From: Massilia sp. Root335
Lineage (GTDB): Bacteria > Pseudomonadota > Gammaproteobacteria > Burkholderiales > Burkholderiaceae_D
Direction of reading: 5' to 3'
Length of the DNA stretch: 64,000 nt
NCBI RefSeq assembly: GCF_001425685.1
Contig: NZ_LMCY01000018.1
Span: 46,200 to 110,199, forward strand
The position numbers and the translations under genes are program-made. A model generated the notes under the pieces. It ran no database searches. It had not been told where the DNA came from and worked only from the letters and a program-made list of their open reading frames with translations. Shown here piece by piece: positions 10,371 through 17,924 of the stretch; position 1 is the first letter of the stretch; every line of letters begins with the position of its first letter.

Positions 10371-10402
10371 CGTCTTTCTCCTGTTGGTTGAAGGTGCGGT
10401 GC

Positions 10403-10408
10403 TATATT
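10403..10408 (+). promoter_or_regulatory. -10 box of the HTH regulator gene
   Basis: TATATT in the DUF899-regulator divergent region, with no good -35 at 16-18 bp. It lies 21 bp upstream of the conserved 17-bp site, so that site would sit in the transcribed leader. Confidence 0.35.
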
Positions 10409-10428
10409 AGGGACGACACGGCACACGA

Positions 10429-10445
10429 CGGGAGTGACAAGTTTG
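10429..10445. promoter_or_regulatory. Conserved 17-bp site, upstream copy
   Basis: CGGGAGTGACAAGTTTG. Its reverse complement recurs with one mismatch (16/17) at 11640-11656, just before the beta-propeller gene. Two inverted copies flanking the regulator gene suggest that its product binds both. Confidence 0.6.
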
Positions 10446-10456
10446 GCGCGATTCCG

Positions 10457-11677
10457 ATGGACTCGATGATCACGGCGGCCGCCCTGGCGCTGGCGCGCGG
10501 CGACGCGCTCGGCGCGCTGGACCGCGTCGCCTTGCGTGACGATGCATCCGCGCTGGCATTGCGCGGCATCGCGATGGCGCAGCTGGGCGATCTCGCGCGC
10601 GCCCGCCTGCTGGTGCGCCGCGCCGCCCGCGCGTTTGGCGCGAAGGAAGCCGTCGCGCGCGCGCGCTGCCGGCTCGCCGAGGCCGAGATCGCGCTCGCCG
10701 TGCGCGATCTGGGCGCCTGTGCGACGCTGCTCGGCGACGCGGGCCGCACGCTGGAAGCGCACGGCGACCACGCCAACGCGGCGCACGCCCGCTACCTGGA
10801 GATCCGCCGCCTGCTGCTGCTGGGGCGCCTCGACGAGGCCGAACTGCGCCTGGACGCGCTGGACCCGGCCCACATGCCGCACGCCCTGCGTGCCGCGCAC
10901 GAGCTGACCGCGGCCGGCATCGCGATGCGCCGCATGCGCGCGCACGCGGCGCGCGCGGCGCTCGTCCGCGCGGCCGCCCACACGCGCGCCGCCGGCATCG
11001 CCGCGCTGGATGCCGAGATCGGCTGGGCCGCGCGCCTGCTCGATGCGCCGGCGGCGAGGCTCATCACGCCGGACGGCCGGCGCGACGTGCTGCTCGACGA
11101 CGTGGAACGGCTGATGTCGTCCACCGCGCTGGTGGTCGACGGCTGCCTGCATGCCGTGCACCACCTCGCCACGGAGATCCCGTTGGCGCGGCGCCCGGTC
11201 CTGTTCGCGCTGGTGCGCACGCTGGCCGAGGCCTGGCCGCGGGACGCGCCGCGCGAGGCGCTGATCCTGGCCGCCTTCCGCATCCGCCATCCCGACGAGA
11301 CGGACCGCGCCCGCCTGCGCGTCGAGATGGGCCGCCTGCGCACCGTGCTGCGCGGCGCCGCGGGCGTGCGCGCGACGCCGCGCGGCTTCCAGCTGGTGCC
11401 GCGCGACGGCCACGACGTCGCCGTGCTCGTGCGCCCCGTCGACGACGACCACGCACCCGTGCTGGCATTGCTGGCGGATGGCGAGGCGTGGTCCAGCTCC
11501 GCGCTCGCGCTGGCACTGGGCACCAGCCAGCGCACCGTTCAGCGATCGCTGGAAACGCTGGCGGCCGCCGGCAAGATCCAGGCGTTCGGACAGGGCCGCG
11601 CGCGCCGCTGGGCGATGCTGCCCCTGCCCGGTTTCGCGACAAACTTGTTACTCCCGACCGCGCTGGGCGCTCCCTAG
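10457..11677 (+). CDS. HTH transcriptional regulator with TPR-like helical N-terminus
   Basis: 406 residues, very Ala/Arg/Leu-rich. The first ~230 residues look like helical repeats ('ARGDALGALDRV', 'GDLARARLLVRRA', 'GRLDEAELRLDAL'), as in TPR-type sensor domains. A middle section ('DRARLRVEMGRLRTVL' then 'RATPRGFQLV') resembles an OmpR/SARP winged helix. The C-terminus has a clear HTH ('ALALGTSQRTVQRSLETLAAAGK'). An earlier in-frame ATG at 10388 exists, but it would place the conserved site and the -10 inside the gene, so 10457 is preferred. The family is not one I can name. Its stop codon overlaps the -10 TAGAAT of the next gene. Confidence 0.75.
   Translation: MDSMITAAALALARGDALGALDRVALRDDASALALRGIAMAQLGDLARARLLVRRAARAFGAKEAVARARCRLAEAEIALAVRDLGACATLLGDAGRTLEAHGDHANAAHARYLEIRRLLLLGRLDEAELRLDALDPAHMPHALRAAHELTAAGIAMRRMRAHAARAALVRAAAHTRAAGIAALDAEIGWAARLLDAPAARLITPDGRRDVLLDDVERLMSSTALVVDGCLHAVHHLATEIPLARRPVLFALVRTLAEAWPRDAPREALILAAFRIRHPDETDRARLRVEMGRLRTVLRGAAGVRATPRGFQLVPRDGHDVAVLVRPVDDDHAPVLALLADGEAWSSSALALALGTSQRTVQRSLETLAAAGKIQAFGQGRARRWAMLPLPGFATNLLLPTALGAP
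11640..11656. promoter_or_regulatory. Conserved 17-bp site, downstream copy
   Basis: CAAACTTGTTACTCCCG, inside the last codons of the regulator gene and 19 bp upstream of a TAGAAT -10 at 11675-11680. It matches the inverted copy at 10429-10445 at 16 of 17 bases. It contains a small dyad, ACAA-AC-TTGT, if the base before it is included. Confidence 0.6.
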
Positions 11678-11686
11678 AATGAACGT

Positions 11687-12316
11687 ATGAAAACGACACC
11701 CGCCCACATCGTCCGCGAATACGGACCCTTCGACGACAAGCCCGGCGTGCACGGCGTCTCCTTCGACGGCAGGCAGCTCTGGTTCGCATCCGGCGACCAC
11801 CTGAACGCGGTCGACCCCGACAGCGGCCGGCTGCAGCGCGCCCTCGAGGTCCAGGCCCACGCGGGCACGGCCTTCGACGGCCGCTACCTGTACCAGATCG
11901 CGGACAACCGCATCCAGAAGATCGATCCGGACACGGGCGCGGTCCTGTCGACCATCCCGACGCCGGAAGACGGCGGTGCCGGTCTCACCTGGGCCGAGGG
12001 CTCGCTGTGGATCGGCCAGCACCGCGCGCGCAAGATCCACCGTCTCGATCCGGAGACCGGGGCGATCCTGAACACGATCGAATCGAAGCGCTTCGTCACC
12101 GGCGTGACGTGGTTGAACGGCGAGCTGTGGCATGCCACCTGGGAAAACGACCGGAGCGATCTGCGCCAGGTCGATCCGCGCACGGGCGCCGTGCTGCAAA
12201 GCGTCGAGATGCCGGCCGGCGCGATGGTGTCCGGCCTCGAGTCCGACGGCGTGGACCGCTTCTTCTGCGGTGGCGGCGGCAGCGGCAAGATCCGCGCCGT
12301 GCAACGCCCCAAATAA
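11687..12316 (+). CDS. Small beta-propeller protein (glutamine-cyclotransferase/Vgb-like repeats)
   Basis: 209 residues made of repeated propeller blades: 'GVSFDGRQLWFASGDHLNAVDPDSG', split over residues 22-48, then similar units with 'IQKIDPDTGAVL', 'IHRLDPETGAIL' and 'LRQVDPRTGAVL'. No signal peptide is visible, unlike periplasmic virginiamycin-lyase-like proteins. About four blades are seen, fewer than a closed six- or seven-blade propeller, so it may multimerise. It starts 9 bp after the regulator stop and probably has its own promoter (TAGAAT at 11675-11680) next to the conserved site. Confidence 0.75.
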   Translation: MKTTPAHIVREYGPFDDKPGVHGVSFDGRQLWFASGDHLNAVDPDSGRLQRALEVQAHAGTAFDGRYLYQIADNRIQKIDPDTGAVLSTIPTPEDGGAGLTWAEGSLWIGQHRARKIHRLDPETGAILNTIESKRFVTGVTWLNGELWHATWENDRSDLRQVDPRTGAVLQSVEMPAGAMVSGLESDGVDRFFCGGGGSGKIRAVQRPK

Positions 12317-12344
12317 AAAAAACGGCGGACATCGCTGTCCGCCG
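12314..12344 (-). terminator. Rho-independent terminator of the FtsH-like gene
   Basis: Stem CGGCGGACA/TGTCCGCCG (12323-12331 with 12336-12344) and TCGC loop. Read on the minus strand it is followed by an eight-base T run. It also lies right after the propeller gene and could block plus-strand readthrough. Confidence 0.85.
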
Positions 12345-12407
12345 CATTAACTTGAGTTCAACTCAAGACCATCAAACAACCACCAATCTTTACTTTGCCG
12401 GCAGCCT

Positions 12408-14369
12408 TCAGGCCACCGCCTCCTCGGCGCACAGCTTGAGGCTGGCGTGGCGCGGCGCGTTCAGGCCGGCCAGCAACGCGTCCTGATGCTGTGCCAGCAG
12501 GTCGAACACGGCGTCCTTCGACAACACGTACTGGTCCAGCAGCGTGTCCTTGATCGACACGATCACGTCCTCGTAGTCGCGGATCGAATTCAGCGTGTAG
12601 TTGTACAGCTCGTCGGACTTTTCCTCGACTTGGCGCAGCGTGTGCTCGCCGGATGCGTCGTTGGCAAGCTGGCTGTAGTCGATCTTGGCGCGCGAATACA
12701 TCGACAGGCGGCCGACCATCAGGTTCAGCATCTTCGTGATCTTTTCGATGTCGTTCTGGCTGCCCACCGAGATGCCGCGTGCACCATAAAACAGTTCTTC
12801 CGCCGCCACGCCGCCGTACAGGCCGATCACGTCGCGCTCCAGCTCTTCCAGCGTGCGCAGCGACATGTCGTCACCGGATTGCAGCACATAGCCCAGCGCA
12901 CCGATCTTGGACACCGCTTCCGTGCTGATCTTCAGCAGATGCGACTTTTCCTTGACCTCGGCCAGGCTCATGCCGGCGCGCAGGAACGGATCGATCTGCA
13001 TGAAGAAGTGACCCAGTTCGTGCACGGCGATGCGCTCGCGCTGCTTGTGCTTCTCGGCCGTCGTGGCGCGGTCGGTCAGGCCGATCGTGGCGCGCTCGTA
13101 GGCGCGGAACAGCAGGTCGGTGTTGATGATCGCCTTTTCCTGGATCGAGATCATCGACGCGCGCTCGACCACGGTTTCCAGCAGCGCCGGGCTCAGGTTC
13201 TGGGTCATTTCCGCGACCTGGTCCAGGTCGACGTCGTTCCAATCCACCAGACCTTCTTTCTTGCGCGACAGGAAGCTCTTCAGCAATTCGCGGCGCTCGG
13301 CCTTGTTCGGCAGGCGGAAATTGATCTTCACGGAGAAGCGGCGCAGCATCGCTTCGTCCATCTCCGTCGACGCATCGTCGAAGTTCGAGGCGACGACCCA
13401 GATCACGCCCGCGCCCTTGTCGCTCTTGACGCCGTCCAGCAGGCCCAGCAGGGTATTGGCCGTGTCGTCTTCCCATTTCTTTTCGCTGCGGCCGCGCGGC
13501 ATGAACAGGCTTTGCGCTTCATCCAGGAAGATGATGCAGCGGCCCTTGCCCGATGCCTTGCGGTACAGGGCATTCAACGCCTTCGAACCGCCGCCGACAT
13601 AGCCCGACTCCAGCGCCGAACCGGATGCCTGGATCAGCGGGATGTCGAGGCGCTTGGCCAGGTAGCCCACCAGCTTCGTCTTGCCCGTGCCGGCCGGCCC
13701 CGTCAGCATGACGTTGAACGGCTTGTCGATGTTGTGCTCTTTATAGAGCTCGCGGTTGCGGATCATGTCTTCCAGGTGCAGCACTTCCTGCTTGATGTCT
13801 TCCATGCCGATCAGGTCGTCCAGGCTGCCCTTGAGCTTGTCCGGCGTGATCAGCTGGCTGCTCATGCCCGTGCCCGGGATGCCGAATTTCATCGCGTACA
13901 GGATCACGGCCAGCACGGTGATGTCGAGCGCATGGCGCTTCAGGAAGTCGAGCACGTCGGCGCCGAAGCCTTCGCCCTCGTCCTGCAGGACGGCCTTGTG
14001 CGACGCCAGGTATTCGTCCTTGGCGATGGAATACGGGATCGCGTTCTTGAGCAGCACTTCGCGCTCCAGCGACAGGTGCGACGTGCTCGGCACCTTCACC
14101 ACGTGCAGTTGCGGTGCGCCCTTGAACTTGAAGATATAGCGAGGCGAATCGGACAGCGGCTTCGCGACCAGCAGGTAGTCGAGACGGTCCTTTTCGGCGA
14201 CCAGCTGGGTGATTTCGGAAATATTCTGCGAGTAGACGACCGGCGACGGATCCTGCGGGATATCGGCCTTGTAGATTGCCCAGCCCGTCAGCACGCCGAG
14301 CATTACGGCAGTCAAGATCCGGACATAAACATTCTTAAAGGCAATTTGAATTCGGGCAAAATTGGGCAT
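12408..14369 (-). CDS. FtsH-like membrane AAA+ ATPase/zinc protease, divergent paralogue
   Basis: 653 residues in FtsH order. TM1 spans about 16-33, a periplasmic domain about 35-145, and TM2 about 148-163. The AAA+ module has Walker A GPAGTGKT (224-231), pore loop YVG (257-259) and Walker B IIFLDE (279-284). The M41-type protease has HELGH (450-454) and a probable third zinc ligand D540 in 'SQNDIEK'. It differs from housekeeping FtsH: HEAGH is HELGH, and the second region of homology reads 'MLRRFSV' instead of RPGRFD, so the usual trans-acting arginines are only partly kept. It stands alone, with its own terminator. Substrates unknown. Confidence 0.88.
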   Translation of the reverse strand: MPNFARIQIAFKNVYVRILTAVMLGVLTGWAIYKADIPQDPSPVVYSQNISEITQLVAEKDRLDYLLVAKPLSDSPRYIFKFKGAPQLHVVKVPSTSHLSLEREVLLKNAIPYSIAKDEYLASHKAVLQDEGEGFGADVLDFLKRHALDITVLAVILYAMKFGIPGTGMSSQLITPDKLKGSLDDLIGMEDIKQEVLHLEDMIRNRELYKEHNIDKPFNVMLTGPAGTGKTKLVGYLAKRLDIPLIQASGSALESGYVGGGSKALNALYRKASGKGRCIIFLDEAQSLFMPRGRSEKKWEDDTANTLLGLLDGVKSDKGAGVIWVVASNFDDASTEMDEAMLRRFSVKINFRLPNKAERRELLKSFLSRKKEGLVDWNDVDLDQVAEMTQNLSPALLETVVERASMISIQEKAIINTDLLFRAYERATIGLTDRATTAEKHKQRERIAVHELGHFFMQIDPFLRAGMSLAEVKEKSHLLKISTEAVSKIGALGYVLQSGDDMSLRTLEELERDVIGLYGGVAAEELFYGARGISVGSQNDIEKITKMLNLMVGRLSMYSRAKIDYSQLANDASGEHTLRQVEEKSDELYNYTLNSIRDYEDVIVSIKDTLLDQYVLSKDAVFDLLAQHQDALLAGLNAPRHASLKLCAEEAVA

Positions 14370-14882
14370 ATCGGTACTCTTACAAGGTCGAAGGTGCGTG
14401 ATACTGCGGATATTGCGTGCCTTCCGAAGTGCCGAGTGGACGCGAAAGGCGGCGGTGCGGGGACCGCGGGGTATTCAAACGTGTGCGTTTGATATTGTTT
14501 TGATGCCCGAAGGCAATGGGGATATGGAGACTATACTCGCAAAGAAAAGCGACGTGTATACCGTGCGCCGAAAAAATTTTGAATCGCAACACGGGTGATC
14601 AAGTTGACATCGCATTTCATTGTCCATCCCACACATTCAATAAATAAATCGCAATAAGCCGATTCATACTTGGCTTTTTCTCAATAGCCAATCGATTAAT
14701 TGATTGCATTTGCTTTATTTAAAAATGATTAACTTTGCCATCTGATTATCATGCTTTAACCGTACGTAACGGACGCAATGCACGGCGCATTTTTGCTATG
14801 CTGGGACCATCCGCATGACGCCGCCAACGGTCGCGCGGTTGACGTCAGCCATTGTCAGACAATGCATTGATAAGGAATGACC
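14370..14882. other. Gene-poor AT-rich divergent region
   Basis: About 510 bp between the FtsH-like gene and the PEP-CTERM gene, markedly more AT-rich than its surroundings in 14590-14760. It holds a near-palindrome CAATCGATTAATTGATTG (14689-14706), an inverted TTGGC/GCCAA pair (14670-14691), an extended -10 TGCTATGCT (14794-14802), and a perfect palindrome at 14850-14864. No credible ORF was found. AT-richness beside a genome encoding H-NS suggests silencing (inference). Confidence 0.6.
14850..14864. promoter_or_regulatory. Perfect palindrome upstream of the PEP-CTERM gene
   Basis: CATTGTC-A-GACAATG, 7-bp arms around one base. It ends 7 bp before the ribosome binding site AAGGA, so it is either a repressor site or an mRNA hairpin controlling translation. 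Confidence 0.55.
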
Positions 14883-15149
14883 GTGAAACGATACGCACTC
14901 GCCGCAACGCTCAGTCTCTTGATGGGCGGCACCGTCCAGGCCGCCGCCATTGACCTCGACAACAATCACGCCGTCGCCCGCATGCGCGGCGTGGCCGACC
15001 TGTCGACGGTAAGTCGCAACGAAGTGGTGGTACCACCGTCCCCTTCGATGTCCGAACTTCCGGAACCGGAAGTGTTTGCCATGATGCTGGTCGGCCTGAT
15101 CCTGATCGGTTATCGGGCCAGCCGCGACAGCAGTGAGAAATTTAAATAA
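14883..15149 (+). CDS. Small secreted PEP-CTERM sorting-signal protein
   Basis: 88 residues from a GTG start. An N-terminal signal peptide (KRYALAATLSLLMGGTVQA) is followed by a short Asp/Val-rich mature part. A C-terminal sorting signal has PEP at 60-62, a hydrophobic helix at about 64-77 and a basic tail beginning YRASR. Such proteins are processed by an exosortase and often accompany exopolysaccharide export; no exosortase is in this window. The ATG at 14877 directly abuts AAGGA (14872-14876), whereas the GTG at 14883 has it 6 nt upstream, so GTG is chosen. A good terminator follows. The mature part has no recognisable domain. Confidence 0.75.
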   Translation: MKRYALAATLSLLMGGTVQAAAIDLDNNHAVARMRGVADLSTVSRNEVVVPPSPSMSELPEPEVFAMMLVGLILIGYRASRDSSEKFK

Positions 15150-15188
15150 GGATCGAATCCTGAACTGTTCCGCAAGACGCGGAAAGTG

Positions 15189-15215
15189 CGGCGCCGCAAG
15201 GCGCCGTTTTCTTTT
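15189..15215 (+). terminator. Terminator of the PEP-CTERM gene
   Basis: Stem CGGCGCC/GGCGCCG with GCAA tetraloop followed by TTTTCTTTT. Confidence 0.88.
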
Positions 15216-15299
15216 ATGTGTATGCCTTTGGGAAAGGCTGGCCTCGACGGCATCAAGAAAAATAGATAGGAACGGATCGGCAGATTTCAAGGCCTTGAT

Positions 15300-15851
15300 T
15301 TAGGCCGGCAATTCCTGGCACAACGCGTGCAATTTACTCAACGTCGCCCAATTGCGCGCCGTCGTCGCATCTCCCAACTGCTTGCCCAGCGCGGCGGCGG
15401 CCGTACTGTCGAGGATGCCACCGGGGCACCATACATAAGCGGCCCGCTCGCCCAGCGCCACCGCGCCCGGATGCCAGTCCTGGCCGCACAGGGCTTCGAT
15501 GGCGTCGCGCGGATGGGGTGCCGCGAGGATGAAGGTCAGCAGGCGTGAATGGTCGGTCGCCAGGTCCAGCAAGGGATTCGACGACATGATCCCGTCCAGT
15601 TCGTCGCAATCGAGTACGAGGGTGCGCGAGGCCACGCCGAGCTTGAGCACGAGCGCATCCTCGATCCCGGCCGCCACCGCCTCGTGCGCCCTGGCCGGAC
15701 CGGTGAACACGACGTTCCCGCTGTTCAGCAGGCTGCGCACGTCGTCGTAGCCGAGGTCCGCGATCAGTTTGCGCAGGTCGGCCATGGCGATACGTTTCGC
15801 CCGCCCGACATTCACGCCTCTCAAAAGAGCAATGTAGCGTTTTCTGGTCAT
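15300..15851 (-). CDS. DUF1697 domain protein
   Basis: 183 residues. The start 'RYIALLRGVNVGRAKRIAMADL' and the following 'SLLNSGNVVF' are the DUF1697 hallmark, a small cytosolic alpha/beta family of unknown function common in bacteria. It is a single gene, convergent with the PEP-CTERM gene. Confidence 0.88.
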   Translation of the reverse strand: MTRKRYIALLRGVNVGRAKRIAMADLRKLIADLGYDDVRSLLNSGNVVFTGPARAHEAVAAGIEDALVLKLGVASRTLVLDCDELDGIMSSNPLLDLATDHSRLLTFILAAPHPRDAIEALCGQDWHPGAVALGERAAYVWCPGGILDSTAAAALGKQLGDATTARNWATLSKLHALCQELPA

Positions 15852-15991
15852 CCGGGCATCCTACCCCGCCCGGATTAAGACAGCATTAAAGGCGGCGCGC
15901 GACAGCCTTACAACACCCGGCCTTCCGGGCGCTCACGCCCGCCTTACCCGATGGTAATATCAATACATTGCAAAAAACGAAAGAGGGAAGC

Positions 15992-16324
15992 ATGAGCGGT
16001 CCTTTCCAGCTCACGCCGCTGGCCGAGACCCGTCCGGGCATGGTGTTGTCCGACGTCGTACGCGACGGCAAGGGAAATGTATTGCTGGCGCAGGGCGTCG
16101 TCCTGACGGAATCCATGCTTGGCTCGCTGGGGCGGCACGGCATCGACATGTTGCCGATCCTGCAGGCCGTCCCGGCACCGCCGCCCATCGATCCGGAAGC
16201 GGTCCAGGCACGGCTCGATCACGTGTTCCGCCAACACGACCGCGACGACCTCGGCGACTGGGCCACCGGCATCCTGCGCCGCTACGTCGAAGATTACCGA
16301 CTGCAGCGCGAGGTGGCCGCATGA
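15992..16324 (+). CDS. Small protein preceding an HDOD gene, related to N-terminal parts of HD-type phosphodiesterases
   Basis: 110 residues. The pattern 'LTPLAETRPGMVLSDVVRDGKG' (two halves), 'LLAQGVVLTESMLGSLGRHGI' resembles the N-terminal module found before HD-GYP domains, in which a leading beta unit is followed by a 'G..L...G' helix. There is no catalytic motif of its own. Start ATG 15992 is chosen for the purine-rich AAGAGGGAAG upstream; an earlier in-frame ATG is at 15968. It overlaps the HDOD gene by four bases (ATGA), so the products probably work together. Confidence 0.7.
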   Translation: MSGPFQLTPLAETRPGMVLSDVVRDGKGNVLLAQGVVLTESMLGSLGRHGIDMLPILQAVPAPPPIDPEAVQARLDHVFRQHDRDDLGDWATGILRRYVEDYRLQREVAA

Positions 16325-17163
16325 ACCGGCTGACGCCCGAACAACTGGCGGCCGGCGTGCAAGACCTGCCGTCGCTGCCCGCCGTCGTCATGGAGTTGCT
16401 CAGCAGCATAGAGCAGGAAGACATCGACATTTCGGTACTGGCGAAAAAGGTGTCGTATGACCAGGCATTGACGGCCAAGACCTTGCGCCTGGCCAATTCG
16501 TCGTCCTACGGCCTGCAGGTCAAGGTCACGACGATCCAGCAAGCCATTACCTTTCTCGGCTTCCAGACGACGCGCAACCTGATCACGGCGGCCGCCATCA
16601 CCGGTTGCTTTCCGAGCGGACGGTGCGCCGGATTTCATGACAAGTCGTTCTGGCGCCATTCGATCGCCACGGCCGCGTGCGCACGCGCGCTGGCGCGCCG
16701 GATGCGCTTCAATCAAGACATTGCTTTTACGGCTGGCTTACTGCACGACATCGGCCGGCTCGTGCTGGTGACGGGCCATCCGGAGGCATATGACCAGGTC
16801 GTGGCCTGGCACGCGCAGCATGGCGGCGACTGGCAGGACGCGGAACGGGCCGTACTCGGCATCGACCACGTCGACGCGGGGGTGGCGCTGGCCGATCACT
16901 GGAATTTCTCGAGCACCATACGCCAGGTTATCGCCTGTCACCATACCCCCGAAACCCACGGTGCGGGATTCCTGGCGGCAATCGTGCACGTGGCCAATGC
17001 CATCGTGCACGCACTCGATCTCGCCGGCGAAGACGACGAACTGGTGCCGCGCGTGTCCAACGTAGCCTGGGATGCGATGGGATTGAATGAGGAAGCCTAT
17101 TTGCACCTCTTCCGGGAAACGGAATTGCAGTTCGGCGAGATGTCGACCATCCTGATGGCTTGA
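16321..17163 (+). CDS. HDOD domain signalling protein
   Basis: 280 residues, one HDOD domain from about residue 18 to 220. 'LPSLPAVVMELL' and 'LAKKVSYDQALTAKTLRLAN' are typical of the N-terminal helices. 'AGLLHDIGRLVL' retains an HD pair, and 'IACHHTPE' gives a further His pair. HDOD proteins are mostly non-enzymatic signalling partners in motility and biofilm circuits. It is coupled to the preceding small gene. Confidence 0.9.
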   Translation: MNRLTPEQLAAGVQDLPSLPAVVMELLSSIEQEDIDISVLAKKVSYDQALTAKTLRLANSSSYGLQVKVTTIQQAITFLGFQTTRNLITAAAITGCFPSGRCAGFHDKSFWRHSIATAACARALARRMRFNQDIAFTAGLLHDIGRLVLVTGHPEAYDQVVAWHAQHGGDWQDAERAVLGIDHVDAGVALADHWNFSSTIRQVIACHHTPETHGAGFLAAIVHVANAIVHALDLAGEDDELVPRVSNVAWDAMGLNEEAYLHLFRETELQFGEMSTILMA

Positions 17164-17240
17164 AACACGCTGTTCAAGCCCAGGATGGCCGGCGGTGGTG
17201 ACGGCAGCGAAGGCAAGCTTCGCGGCCGGGTCTGGCCGCA

Positions 17241-17266
17241 GGCATGACAGGACCGGCTGTCATGCC
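17241..17266. terminator. Bidirectional hairpin between convergent genes
   Basis: Perfect 10-bp stem GGCATGACAG/CTGTCATGCC around a 6-nt loop, lying between the HDOD gene and the HTH gene. There is no T run on either side, so termination strength is uncertain. Confidence 0.5.
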
Positions 17267-17273
17267 CGCAGCC

Positions 17274-17693
17274 TCAGTGCGCATAGTTGCCCGACGGCTT
17301 GGACGATGGCGAAGCGTCGTTCGATTGCGATTGAGCCGATTGCGCTTGCGGCTGACCTTGTTGCTGTTGTGCGGCCTGCTGAGCAGCTTGCTGTGCAGCT
17401 TTTTCCTCAGGCTTCGGGCGGCCTTGAGCGTCCGACAGACGATATTTGGTGCGACGGTCGCCCATCAGGTCACGCAGATCGCGGATGCTCATGCCAGTCA
17501 CTTCGTGCATGCGGATCAGCAGCGATGCGCCGACCGGCAGGCGGTGGTGACGGATCTTGCTGATCACCGGAGGAGCGACTTCCAGCATGCGCGACAGCGC
17601 TGCATCGTTCTTCAACTGCATTTTGCCGAGCAGAATGTCCAGCAAGTGGTTGGGGTTGTAGCTTTCCTGGGATGACAAAGCATGATGTGCCAT
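17274..17693 (-). CDS. Small HTH DNA-binding protein with Gln/Ala-rich tail
   Basis: 139 residues. Residues 1-80 look like a Cro/CI-type helix-turn-helix ('DAALSRMLEVAPPVISKIRHHR' split at the turn, then 'IRMHEVTGMSIRDLRDLMG'). The C-terminal 50 residues are low complexity: repeated AAQQ units, then Gln/Ser/Pro. No named function. It sits beside a 750-bp gene-poor region and has a GTTC-N6-GAAC dyad in its own promoter, suggesting autoregulation. Composition of the N-terminal part is normal for the window, so no sign of recent transfer. Confidence 0.75.
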   Translation of the reverse strand: MAHHALSSQESYNPNHLLDILLGKMQLKNDAALSRMLEVAPPVISKIRHHRLPVGASLLIRMHEVTGMSIRDLRDLMGDRRTKYRLSDAQGRPKPEEKAAQQAAQQAAQQQQGQPQAQSAQSQSNDASPSSKPSGNYAH

Positions 17694-17718
17694 GATGACC
17701 TCGTGAATGGTTAAAATA

Positions 17719-17732
17719 GTTCTTTTACGAAC
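17719..17732. promoter_or_regulatory. Dyad in the promoter of the HTH gene
   Basis: GTTC-TTTTAC-GAAC lies between a TTACAC -35 and a TATTTT -10 (17-bp spacer) read on the minus strand, a typical place for a self-repressor site. Short arms make this tentative. Confidence 0.35.
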
Positions 17733-17890
17733 CGTGTGTAATGACTAAGTTTCGTCAACATAAGTTCCCGGATCGCGTTATCGACTGACCAGGCCTCTGC
17801 CTGACATGCCGGCAACGCTACCGGACCGCGTGCGCTCCCTTGGCGGGAAGCGCGAAAACCAATGCAGCGTCGGAACCCTGTCCGGGGGCC

Positions 17891-17924
17891 GCGACCGGAA
17901 CTGCGGTCGCCGCTGCGGTTTTTT
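17891..17924 (+). terminator. Terminator-like hairpin, possible end of a small RNA
   Basis: Stem GCGACCG/CGGTCGC (17891-17897 with 17904-17910), then CGCTGCGG and TTTTTT at 17919-17924. No gene reads into it from the left on the plus strand, so it may end an unannotated transcript starting after 17733. No known RNA family was recognised. Confidence 0.35.

Noticed and set aside
10388..10456. Earlier ATG for the HTH regulator
   Set aside because: It would place the TATATT -10 and the conserved 17-bp site inside the coding region, and there is no ribosome site before it.
14362..14598. 78-codon ORF upstream of the PEP-CTERM gene
   Set aside because: No ribosome site, no domain and overlaps the promoter region of the FtsH-like gene.
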